A stretch of DNA of 64,000 bases, from assembly GCA_001898405.1 (NCBI GenBank), contig MKTW01000011.1, positions 564,801 to 628,800 on the forward strand, written 5' to 3'. Positions within the stretch are counted from its first letter, which is position 1. The number at the start of each line of letters is the position of its first letter. The stretch comes from Sphingobacteriales bacterium 44-61 (GTDB lineage: Bacteria; Bacteroidota; Bacteroidia; Chitinophagales; Chitinophagaceae). Positions 35,531 through 43,627 of this stretch are shown here, in pieces. A program made the position numbers and the translations under genes. Below the pieces are notes generated by a model. The model had not been told where the DNA came from. It saw only the letters and a program-made list of their open reading frames with translations, and ran no database searches.

Positions 35531-36775
35531 TTACCGATTTTTCTTCTTAAAACTGAACACACTGATTGAACCATTACTATAACTGCAAACCCAGGCTTCG
35601 AGTTTACTGTCGTTCTCAAAAATATCCACACCAACCGGGTGTCCTTTACAGGGCAAAGATGCCACTTTATCAAACCGGGTTTCATTTATTTTATAAACAT
35701 CCACGAAATCGCTGCTGTAGCAGGTGACAAAAAGAAATTGCTGGTTTTTTGATAATATGATGGTCCGTGGCTGGGCATGGGTTTCGGTGGTAAAAAGCGT
35801 TTTTCCCGTGGAAGCGTCTACACAAGCCACTTTAGCGAGTTTATTATAAGAAATGAACAGCCGTCCTGAAGTGTCCAGCACAATATGGCGGGGATTGGAA
35901 ACAACCTGGATCGGTGCTTCTTTTTGCCAGTTGCTATTGTTGATAACATCTATGATGGAGCCGCCCATAATAGCCACATACGATTTATTTCTTGTATCAT
36001 CCACAGCTATGCCACGGGGAATGGCTTTTACAGGAACCGTATCCACCATTCTGGCTATGGGATATAAACTGGTGTCCATTTCCAGGGCACTGACGGTATA
36101 GGAATGCCAGTTGCTCACCAGCAGGTAGCGGTCGTCTGCTGTTTTGGCGATCACTTTGGGTGTTTTACCTGTTTTGATCAGCGGTACAGTGAAGGAATCT
36201 TTTTTTATGCTGCCGGGGTACGACACAAAGACTTTTTTCACCGCTTGTTTATTGTCTGGCGATTTTTTATTTGCAGCAAGTGAATCAACACGGATCGGCA
36301 CAATGCCTTCTGCGTTATGAAGGGAAACCCACAACACTTTATCATTGTGACTAAAGCAGGCTTCCACTGGTTTTTCCTGGTAAGAGGAAATGGGCTTGTC
36401 TGTTTCATAGTCCCAGCCGGTGCCTTTGGTTGGCTTGAATTTGAATTCCCTGGCCACTTTTCGTGATGGCTGATCAAACTCATAAATGCTCATGCCTTCA
36501 AGGTTCATAGCATAAAGCCTGGACCCGTTGCTGTTGAAAAGAACAGACTTGGTGCCTGGTGCAGCACGAAGCAATTCTGTTTTTTCGTATTCAATATCGG
36601 AATAGGGAGGCAATGCCGGTGTTATTACCGTATCGGCCGGAATAGAATCCATTGCCAGCACATAGTTGGGGGCCACAGTGTCCGGAAATACGCCGGTCAC
36701 TACTTTTTTTGCGCTTACAGGCCCCTGGCAGCTCAGCAGCAACAAGAAAACGGGCAGGATGAATAATACAGGCAT
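35531..36775 (-). CDS. Lipoprotein with YVTN/YncE-like beta-propeller
   Basis: A 414-residue lipoprotein (lipobox LLSC, C16). The mature part is a repeat-rich beta-propeller: blades recur with patterns such as SVLFNSNGSRLYAMNLEG, DDRYLLVSNWHSYTVSALEM, IPRGIAVDDTRNKSYVAIMGG, PRHIVLDTSGRLFISYNKLAKVA, PRTIILSKNQQFLFVTCYSSDFVDVY and PVGVDIFENDSKLEAWVCSYSNGSISVF. These match the 40-45 residue YVTN unit. Proteins of this kind usually bind ligands or partners at the cell surface or in the periplasm. No enzyme motif is visible and its role is not known. Confidence 0.85.
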   Translation of the reverse strand: MPVLFILPVFLLLLSCQGPVSAKKVVTGVFPDTVAPNYVLAMDSIPADTVITPALPPYSDIEYEKTELLRAAPGTKSVLFNSNGSRLYAMNLEGMSIYEFDQPSRKVAREFKFKPTKGTGWDYETDKPISSYQEKPVEACFSHNDKVLWVSLHNAEGIVPIRVDSLAANKKSPDNKQAVKKVFVSYPGSIKKDSFTVPLIKTGKTPKVIAKTADDRYLLVSNWHSYTVSALEMDTSLYPIARMVDTVPVKAIPRGIAVDDTRNKSYVAIMGGSIIDVINNSNWQKEAPIQVVSNPRHIVLDTSGRLFISYNKLAKVACVDASTGKTLFTTETHAQPRTIILSKNQQFLFVTCYSSDFVDVYKINETRFDKVASLPCKGHPVGVDIFENDSKLEAWVCSYSNGSISVFSFKKKNR

Positions 36776-36931
36776 AGGAGGTAATTAACATTATGAAAAC
36801 CACTTATCTGTTGATCCGGCTCATCAATTTGAATATACTTAAACCTCCCGAAACAACGTTAATCCTGTGTTATGCAATTAAAAATTTAAAATTTCGTTAG
36901 TAGGTTGTTGAAATTTCAGCAAAATTTCCTA

Positions 36932-36939
36932 TATTTTTG
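36932..36939 (+). promoter_or_regulatory. Promoter box (TATTTTTG) for the NlpC/P60 lipoprotein
   Basis: Exact TAnnTTTG match with a TTG at 36908-36910 separated by 21 bases, close to the expected -33 spacing. The ATG follows at 36987. The region 36776-36931 otherwise shows a 35-codon frame with a strong Shine-Dalgarno (see findings). Confidence 0.55.
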
Positions 36940-36986
36940 CACGGTTTTTGTTGAAAACGGAAATCCAACATTTTAAAAAAGGCCTG

Positions 36987-37691
36987 ATGATCATCCGACA
37001 ACTGATACCTGTTTTTCTTCTTATTATAACTTTCTCAAGCTGCTCTTCACTAAGGCCGGTGAATTCTGCTGCGAAGCCTTCTGCCTCACAAAATCAGGCT
37101 TCTGTAGAGAAAGTGCAATTCCTGAATGATATCACCTCAGAATCGGAACCTCCTTTATTAAAATATGAAGCGCCTAAATCCCAGGCTTCATCAAAAGCAT
37201 CAGCCAGGGAAAACCACGGGCATCTGTTGAATTCTTCTGCTGCTGTTGAAAAAGCATCAGCCATCCAGTTGAAATATGCTGTTTTGCTTGATACAGAAGT
37301 GGAGACACTGGAGAACGATCCTTTATTAAGTCATGTGGATGAATGGTATGGCACCCGCTACAGGCTGGGTGGCACTACCAAAAAAGGGATTGATTGTTCA
37401 GCATTTGTGCAGGCTGTGTATCTGTCTGCATTTGCATTGAGCCTTCCCCGTACTGCACGGGAGCAATACAAAGCATCCCGGATCATCTCTTCCACTGAAT
37501 TGAAAGAAGGAGATCTTGTTTTCTTCAATACACGCGGTGGTGTATCACATGTAGGCATCTATCTTCAGAATAATAAATTCATTCATGCTTCCACTTCCCA
37601 GGGAGTAACAGTGAGTGATATGTTCGATTCTTATTATATGCGGCGGTTTATTGGCGCTGGAAGAATTGAAAAAACAGAAGCCAGCCGGTAA
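36987..37691 (+). CDS. NlpC/P60 family lipoprotein, peptidoglycan endopeptidase
   Basis: A 234-residue lipoprotein (lipobox FSSC, C19). A long serine/alanine-rich linker (20-95) leads to an NlpC/P60 cysteine peptidase domain (about 112-230). Catalytic residues are C137 (GIDCSAFVQ), H188 (GVSHVGIY) and H200 (KFIHAST). It would cut peptide stems of peptidoglycan, typically the D-Glu to diaminopimelate bond. The domain also has WYGTRYRLGGT and LKEGDLVFF, both typical. The ATG at 36987 is preferred over an upstream TTG because it starts the lipoprotein signal. It has its own promoter and is convergent with a flippase gene. Confidence 0.92.
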   Translation: MIIRQLIPVFLLIITFSSCSSLRPVNSAAKPSASQNQASVEKVQFLNDITSESEPPLLKYEAPKSQASSKASARENHGHLLNSSAAVEKASAIQLKYAVLLDTEVETLENDPLLSHVDEWYGTRYRLGGTTKKGIDCSAFVQAVYLSAFALSLPRTAREQYKASRIISSTELKEGDLVFFNTRGGVSHVGIYLQNNKFIHASTSQGVTVSDMFDSYYMRRFIGAGRIEKTEASR

Positions 37692-37749
37692 CCAGGGGAT
37701 TTTTCAGAACTTCCGGACAGCGTATTGCTGCTATCTTCTTATTAATAAC

Positions 37750-39249
37750 TTATATCTTTAGCCGTTTTCTTATTGCTTCTACCACAGGCATAATATCAGG
37801 TGATAATTTGAAGTAAATAATGCTTCCTGCATAGAGAATGATAAATGCAAGGCTCCGGCATATTAACCCGGGAAACCCATGCATGGAACGGAAAAGATAA
37901 TAACACAGCGTATAGCCGGCTATGCCAAGTAATAAAGCATAGAGCGAGTGGATGGTGAAAGGGAACAAACGGAATTTTTTCCAAAGGAAAATGATACGCA
38001 TGGCATTGTAGATGCTGATAGATACGAACTGGGCAATAGCCGGTCCGAGTATATCATATTTTCTTGCCAGTATGAGGGTCAGAGGCAGCATCAGCAATAG
38101 CAGGATCACGCCACTGATCAGCTGGAACCGCCAGTAATTGGAAGTGCCGATGATCTCCGTATTAATGCCCGTTCCCAGGTCCACAACACGTGTAAGCCCC
38201 AGGAAAATAAATGCATTGAAGCCGAGCAGGTATTCTTCGTTGATCCCGAAAGTGAGTATGCTTTCCTTATAATTAAGCAGGATCAAAAGGAAAATGCCGG
38301 TTGCAAATATCAGGAGGTTGATGGACGACCGTTGGTAGATCTTTTGCAGCAATTCCATATTCCTTTCTTTCCAGGCGCGCGACAGATGGGGAATGGTTGT
38401 GGCAACAACAGCCCGTTGCGGCGCCTGTATCACACTGGTAAGAATAGAGGCAAGACCAAATATACCGGCCTTGGCTGTACCATCTTCCAGCACTGAAGCG
38501 ATCACGAGGGAATCGAACACCTGCGATAAATAGAAGATCAATGCGCCCGAATAAACAAAAAGGCAAAGGGTCAATATTTTTTTGGCATACCGCCGGGTCA
38601 CTTTACTGATCCGGAAAGTGAAATGAAGGTTTTTTGTAAATAATAAATATAAAAGAAGGGTAAGAGCTATTGCAGGATAGGTAAAAGCATAAAGCTTAAT
38701 AAAAAGATCAAAGTCGGGGATAAGACCGAAATAAAATAAGACAATGATCACAGTTGTCAGCAACCGCCATTGCACTTCCCTGAGAAAGCTGGTCAATACA
38801 GGTTTCTTAAGGCTCCAGGTATATGCTTCCAGTATGGTAAATACGGCCAGCCCAAATCCCATGGGGAATATCCATGCATAGTACCTGACAAGTTCGGGTG
38901 AATTGGCGCCGAATTTTCTTATCACCAGGTGGCGGAATACCAATCCTGCCACCATCACCAGTATGAACCCAATGGTGTTAACCACCAGGGCGATACTCAG
39001 CATATCATTTTTGGAAGGAGGAAGATTATCCTTGTAATAAGGATAGAATTTAAAAATATAGCTGGGCATGGCCAGGGTGGAAAATGCCATCATCAAAGTG
39101 GCAATGGCAATAAAGATGGTGGTCAGCCCGTATTGTGAGCTGAGAAAAAGGTCCTGCTTGGTAAAAAAATAAATATTCAGCAGGCCAACAACAAAGCCAA
39201 TGTATACAACACCTGAAGAAATAATGCTTTGCCTGCGGATATTACTCAT
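37750..39249 (-). CDS. Polysaccharide flippase (MVF/MATE-type membrane protein)
   Basis: A 499-residue membrane protein with about 12-14 hydrophobic helices, starting SNIRRQSIISSGVVYIGFVVGLLNIYFFTK. That opening is typical of the polysaccharide-biosynthesis (Wzx-like) branch of the MOP exporter superfamily. These move lipid-linked glycans across the inner membrane. No glycosyltransferase or polymerase gene is adjacent, so the glycan is unknown. The region near residue 290 (QAPQRAVVATTIPHLSRAWKERN) is also a family mark. Confidence 0.88.
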   Translation of the reverse strand: MSNIRRQSIISSGVVYIGFVVGLLNIYFFTKQDLFLSSQYGLTTIFIAIATLMMAFSTLAMPSYIFKFYPYYKDNLPPSKNDMLSIALVVNTIGFILVMVAGLVFRHLVIRKFGANSPELVRYYAWIFPMGFGLAVFTILEAYTWSLKKPVLTSFLREVQWRLLTTVIIVLFYFGLIPDFDLFIKLYAFTYPAIALTLLLYLLFTKNLHFTFRISKVTRRYAKKILTLCLFVYSGALIFYLSQVFDSLVIASVLEDGTAKAGIFGLASILTSVIQAPQRAVVATTIPHLSRAWKERNMELLQKIYQRSSINLLIFATGIFLLILLNYKESILTFGINEEYLLGFNAFIFLGLTRVVDLGTGINTEIIGTSNYWRFQLISGVILLLLMLPLTLILARKYDILGPAIAQFVSISIYNAMRIIFLWKKFRLFPFTIHSLYALLLGIAGYTLCYYLFRSMHGFPGLICRSLAFIILYAGSIIYFKLSPDIMPVVEAIRKRLKI

Positions 39250-39290
39250 AAAGGAAGGTCCTTATAGTTGAATAGGGAATTGAGCTTTGG

Positions 39291-40937
39291 TTAATTGCTT
39301 TTGTTTACATGAATATAAAAGTTCTTATCAACCGAAAAATCCTTTTCGCTCAGCTCTTTTATTTTCGTGCTTTGCCATTCTTCACCGGGCTTTATCCATA
39401 TTTCCTTTCCTTTTACAAATATTTTCAATGGCATATTGAATCCTTTGTTGCAATCCGTCCAGCGATAAGCCAGCTTTGTGCCTTCTATTTTATATTCGAA
39501 TACAGGAATGCGTGTGCTGCGAAGGTATTGATTGAATACGGCCGACATATCCTTGCCTGATTTCTTACTGATATAAGCTTCCACTTCTTTTGAATCAACC
39601 ACTTTATGATAAAAGTCCCTGTTCAATCCCTGAAGGATAGACTTAAAAAGTTCATCATCATTGATGATCTCGCGGATGGTATGTATCATATTGGCTCCTT
39701 TGGAATACATATCGCCGCTACCTTCTTTGTTCACTCCATAAGGGCCAATAACAGGCTTGTCATTCTGGATACCCCGTCTTAATCCCTGGCAATATTCATC
39801 GGCTGCTTTTTTTCCATACTGGCATTCCACAAACAATACTTCCGAATAAGTAGTAAAGCCTTCATGCACCCACATGTCTGCCATATCCCGGGTAGTAATA
39901 TTGTTGGCAAACCATTCATGTCCGCTTTCATGGACGATAATATAGTCCCAGTTCCGGCCCCAGCCGCTGCCGGAAAGGTCCATGCCCAGGTAACCATTTT
40001 TATACTGGTTGCCATAGGCTACGGCACTTTGATGCTCCATGCCCAGGTGTGGCGACTCCACCAGTTTGTAACTGTCTTCATAAAAAGGATAGGGGCCAAA
40101 CCAGCTTTCAAAACATTTCAGCATGGCTTTTACATCACGGCCGAACTGCATTTTCGATTTGTCCAGGTTGTAATCCAGTACCCAGTAACTGCAATGCAGG
40201 TCCCCTTTCAGTCCTGCATAAGTTTCATCCCAGTTCACATAGGCGCCGATATAAGGAATGATATTATAACTGTTGATGGGGTTCGACACGGCCCAGCTCC
40301 ACTCAGAAACACCTTTTCCCATCGATCTTTTTCCTTTCAGCACTCCATTGCCGATAGCAGATAATGAATCGGGAATGGATATGGTGAGGCTGGCTCCATT
40401 ATCGGGTTCCTCACTCTGATGATCTTTGCAGGGATACCATACGCTGGCACCCAATCCCTGGCAGGCTACAGACATCCAGGGTCTTCCTTTGGCGTCTTTT
40501 TTCCAGATCCAACCTCCGTCCCAGGGTGGATTGACCGCTTCACGGGGTTTGCCGGAATAAAAAATATCGATTGAATCCAGTGTTTTCCCATTGGGATAAC
40601 CGGAAGGGAAGCTGACCAGGAAAACATTGCCATTGCGCGTATAGTTCAGCGCTGTTCTTTCTTTTCCATATAAAATGCTATCGATCTGCATGGGCTCCTG
40701 CAGGTCAATTTGCATGGCCGTGCCTGCAGGCTGGCCGGTTATTTTATAAGTAATGCGGTTGCTGCCACTGATCGTTTTGGTCGCATAATCAGGGGCAACA
40801 AAAAGGTTGTAATAGGTCACGTCCCACCAGGCCCTTTCCGGTGTGATGGAGCCGCGAAGCGTGTCCTGGTGTGTGTATTGTGCAAATGAGTTAAGGGCAG
40901 AGAACAGCAGCAGAAATAAGCCGGTAAATTTTTTCAT
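39291..40937 (-). CDS. M1-family zinc metallopeptidase, exported (paralogue of 10098-11774)
   Basis: Exported gluzincin of 548 residues from the ATG at 40937 (MKKFTGLFLLLFSALNSFAQ signal peptide). An upstream in-frame ATG at 41003 would add a non-signal leader. The zinc site is HESGHEWFANNIT with the downstream WVHEGFTTYSE glutamate, and GMEHQSAVAYG replaces GAMEN, as in its paralogue. Shared blocks run the whole length (DTLRGSITPERAWWDV, CQGLGASVWYPCKDHQS, GSGDMY(S/P)KG/AGN or ANM). It probably digests peptides in the periplasm. The next gene, divergent from it, encodes a peptide-type binding lipoprotein. Confidence 0.92.
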   Translation of the reverse strand: MKKFTGLFLLLFSALNSFAQYTHQDTLRGSITPERAWWDVTYYNLFVAPDYATKTISGSNRITYKITGQPAGTAMQIDLQEPMQIDSILYGKERTALNYTRNGNVFLVSFPSGYPNGKTLDSIDIFYSGKPREAVNPPWDGGWIWKKDAKGRPWMSVACQGLGASVWYPCKDHQSEEPDNGASLTISIPDSLSAIGNGVLKGKRSMGKGVSEWSWAVSNPINSYNIIPYIGAYVNWDETYAGLKGDLHCSYWVLDYNLDKSKMQFGRDVKAMLKCFESWFGPYPFYEDSYKLVESPHLGMEHQSAVAYGNQYKNGYLGMDLSGSGWGRNWDYIIVHESGHEWFANNITTRDMADMWVHEGFTTYSEVLFVECQYGKKAADEYCQGLRRGIQNDKPVIGPYGVNKEGSGDMYSKGANMIHTIREIINDDELFKSILQGLNRDFYHKVVDSKEVEAYISKKSGKDMSAVFNQYLRSTRIPVFEYKIEGTKLAYRWTDCNKGFNMPLKIFVKGKEIWIKPGEEWQSTKIKELSEKDFSVDKNFYIHVNKSN

Positions 40938-40955
40938 GTGTATATTTATTCGCTT

Positions 40956-40970
40956 GCCGCCTCTGGCGGC
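40956..40970. repeat. Small GC hairpin upstream of the second M1 peptidase
   Basis: gccgcc / ggcggc arms around a 3-base loop, in the leader of the M1 gene. A related hairpin (accgcc/ggcggt) follows the GH16 gene at 56725-56740. Probably a simple local structure. Confidence 0.45.
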
Positions 40971-41063
40971 TGATATTTTGCCACATGCAATGCTTAATAG
41001 CATTTCATGCAGTGTTTACAGTTGAATGTATTTGAATTGTAAATTTAGTCGTTCATACGAAAT

Positions 41064-42728
41064 ATGCCTGTTAAAAGAACAAACCCCCTTTCCTGGTCAG
41101 TCTGTATCCTTGCCCTGGCCATCGCCTGCATTTTTTCTGCCTGCTCCAACAGGCGGAATAAAGACCTGAAGATATTTTATTATAATGAACAAACAGGCAT
41201 TGCTTCACTCGATCCCGTTTTTGCCAAAAATCAATCGGTAATGTGGGCCGTGCACCAGTTGTACAATACGCTGGTTGAAATTGATGACAGCCTGCATATC
41301 GTTCCTTCCCTGGCGAAAAGCTGGGATATTTCGGCCGACAGGAAAACCTATACTTTCCATCTGCGCAATGATGTTTTTTTTCATGATGACCCGGCCTTTC
41401 CTGGTAGCAAAGGCCGTTTGCTGAAGGCAACTGATATTGCTTACAGCCTTTCACGGATCATTGATGGTAAAGTAGCCAGCCCCGGCGCCTGGATCTTTAA
41501 TTCCAAAGTAGATACGGTGCAGCCTTTTCTGGCGATTGATGATACTACTTTTCAACTGAAGTTAAGCCGTCCTTACAACCCGATACTGGGTATCCTGTCC
41601 ATGCAATACTGTTCAGCCGTGGCAAGGGAAGCAGTGGAAAAATATGGCCATGAGTTCCGCCGTCATCCGGTTGGTACCGGCCCTTTCCGCATGGTGGCCT
41701 GGGAAGAGGGGCAGGCACTGGTGCTTACCAAACATCCCCATTACTTTGAGCAGGATGAGCAGGGCAACCGCCTGCCATATCTCGATGGCATCAAGATCAG
41801 TTTTTATGATAGCCGTGCCACAGAGTTTTTATTATTGCGACAGAAAAAACTGTCTTTCATCAACGATATTGAATCTTCATTTAAAGATGAAGTGCTTACC
41901 AAGAAAGGAACGCTCCGTAAAGACTGGGAAGGGAAAATCAGTTTGCAGGTAAATCCTTATCTCAATATTGAATATCTCGGCATGCTGGTGGATACCAGCA
42001 ATGACCTGGTAAAATCATCGCCAACACGACTGAAGAAGATCCGCCAGGCGATCAACTATGGTTTTGACCGCCGCAAAATGGCTTTATACCTGCGCAATTC
42101 CCTGGGCACACCCGCCGAATCGGGTTTTGTGCCCGAAGGAATGCCTTCATTCGATACAACAGCCGTGAAAGGGTATACTTACAATCCTGCTAAAAGCAGG
42201 CAACTGCTCGCTGAAGCTGGCTATCCTGACGGAAAAGGATTGCCGGCCATCAAGCTGCTTACGATCCCGATCTATGCTGATATGGGTGATTATATCGCCA
42301 AGCAATTAAATGAAGTGGGCATTACTGTGCAGGTGGAAGTAGTGCAGAAAGCGTTATTACTGGAACTGACTTCCAATTCGAGGGCTTTGTTTTTCCGGGG
42401 CAGTTGGATTGCTGATTATCCCGATGCGGAAAACTATTTATCGGTATTCTATTCCAAAAACCCTGCACCACCGAATTACACGCGATATAAGAATCCTGCC
42501 TTTGATGCGCTGTTTGAAAAAGCGTTGGTGGAAACGAATGATTCGATCCGTTACCGGCTGTATCAGCAGGCGGATCAGTTAATGATGGAGGATGCACCGG
42601 TGGTGCCGTTGTGGTATGATAAGGTGGTGAGGCTGGTGCAGATGGATATTACAGGGTTTAAGCCGAATGCGTTGAATTTATTGGAGCTGAGAAGGGTAAG
42701 GATTAATCCTTCTTCAGCTTATCCTTAA
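41064..42728 (+). CDS. Peptide-type ABC substrate-binding lipoprotein (SBP family 5)
   Basis: A 554-residue lipoprotein (lipobox FSAC, C27) with an SBP_bac_5 fold of the DppA/OppA type. Visible blocks are GIASLDPVFAKNQSVMWAVHQLYNTLVEID, SLAKSWDISADRKTYTFHLRNDVFFHDD, DIAYSLSRI, HPVGTGPFRMVAWEEG and the late KIRQAINYGFDRRKMALYLR. It captures peptides or similar ligands for an ABC importer, but no permease or ATPase gene is next to it. The last 26 bases overlap the convergent msrA gene. Confidence 0.9.
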   Translation: MPVKRTNPLSWSVCILALAIACIFSACSNRRNKDLKIFYYNEQTGIASLDPVFAKNQSVMWAVHQLYNTLVEIDDSLHIVPSLAKSWDISADRKTYTFHLRNDVFFHDDPAFPGSKGRLLKATDIAYSLSRIIDGKVASPGAWIFNSKVDTVQPFLAIDDTTFQLKLSRPYNPILGILSMQYCSAVAREAVEKYGHEFRRHPVGTGPFRMVAWEEGQALVLTKHPHYFEQDEQGNRLPYLDGIKISFYDSRATEFLLLRQKKLSFINDIESSFKDEVLTKKGTLRKDWEGKISLQVNPYLNIEYLGMLVDTSNDLVKSSPTRLKKIRQAINYGFDRRKMALYLRNSLGTPAESGFVPEGMPSFDTTAVKGYTYNPAKSRQLLAEAGYPDGKGLPAIKLLTIPIYADMGDYIAKQLNEVGITVQVEVVQKALLLELTSNSRALFFRGSWIADYPDAENYLSVFYSKNPAPPNYTRYKNPAFDALFEKALVETNDSIRYRLYQQADQLMMEDAPVVPLWYDKVVRLVQMDITGFKPNALNLLELRRVRINPSSAYP

Positions 42729-43404
42729 ACACCTTCCTGAACTTATCCACTTTCGGCCTTATCACGATCTTACAATAAGGATTAGCATTCTCATTATTGT
42801 CAAAATACTGCTGATGATAATCTTCTGCAGGGAAAAAGCTTGTAAAAGGAGTGATCTCTGTTACAATAGGTTTATCGAAAGCTCCGCTCTTATCCAGCTC
42901 CGCTTTATATTTTTCTGCTTTCTCTTTTTGTTCCTGGTTGTGATAAAATACGCCGCTGCGGTATTGCGTGCCTATATCATTGCCCTGGCGGTTGAGCGTG
43001 GTAGGGTCGTGTGTTTCCCAGAACACTTCCAGCAATTCGTCAAAACTGATCTTTGCCGGGTCGTATACGATCTGCAGGGCTTCTGCATGGCCGGTTTCCC
43101 CGGTACAAACCTCCTTGTAAGTGGGGTTTGTTGTATGCCCGCCGGTGTAGCCGGACACAGCGCTGATCACGCCGTCCAGTTGCTCAAAAATGGCTTCCGT
43201 GCACCAGAAGCAGCCATTGGCCAAAGTTGCTGTATCGGTTTTACCTGAAAATGAAGCTGTGCTCATGTTTATTTCCTTTTTTTTCGTGGTCTGTTTGTCT
43301 GCCTCTGGTGATGGTTGCTGGGCACAGGAGATCAGTCCCCCCATTGCCAGGACAACCAGGCCCAGTGCCGCCTTCAGGTTCATGCTTTTTGCTAAAAGAT
43401 TCAT
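42703..43404 (-). CDS. msrA: Peptide-methionine (S)-S-oxide reductase, lipoprotein form
   Basis: MsrA repairs oxidised methionine by reducing the S-sulfoxide. The catalytic Cys is C65 in ANGCFWCTEAIFEQLDG, and SGYTGGHTTNPTYKEVCTGETGHAEALQ and WETHDPTTLNRQGNDIGTQYRS are family blocks. An N-terminal lipobox (GGLISC, C27) makes it an envelope lipoprotein, unlike the cytoplasmic E. coli enzyme. Start at 43404; an in-frame ATG at 43383 (MNLKAALGLVV) would give a cleaner signal. A second GCFWC cysteine (C68) is present. The 3' end overlaps the neighbouring binding-protein gene. Confidence 0.93.
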   Translation of the reverse strand: MNLLAKSMNLKAALGLVVLAMGGLISCAQQPSPEADKQTTKKKEINMSTASFSGKTDTATLANGCFWCTEAIFEQLDGVISAVSGYTGGHTTNPTYKEVCTGETGHAEALQIVYDPAKISFDELLEVFWETHDPTTLNRQGNDIGTQYRSGVFYHNQEQKEKAEKYKAELDKSGAFDKPIVTEITPFTSFFPAEDYHQQYFDNNENANPYCKIVIRPKVDKFRKVFKDKLKKD

Positions 43405-43627
43405 AAAGATTGTTTATTCTGTTGACGAACCTATGTACATTAAATAACAAGCGCAGGATTCGAAAGTTCAGGAGCTTAACAACTCCGCAATAAATTACCT
43501 TTGCCTGCTGAAATAAATTTGACGTCAGAGAGTATATGAAACGAAGCATAGCAAATTTCTCAGGCAGGCAGGTGGGTGTATATGCTGAGTTCCATCCGGC
43601 CAAATTAAAAAAATAAAAGATATTCGG

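Noticed and set aside
43241-43603. 120-residue minus-strand frame across the msrA start
   Set aside because: Overlaps the msrA N-terminus in another frame and shows no domain, promoter or conserved pattern.
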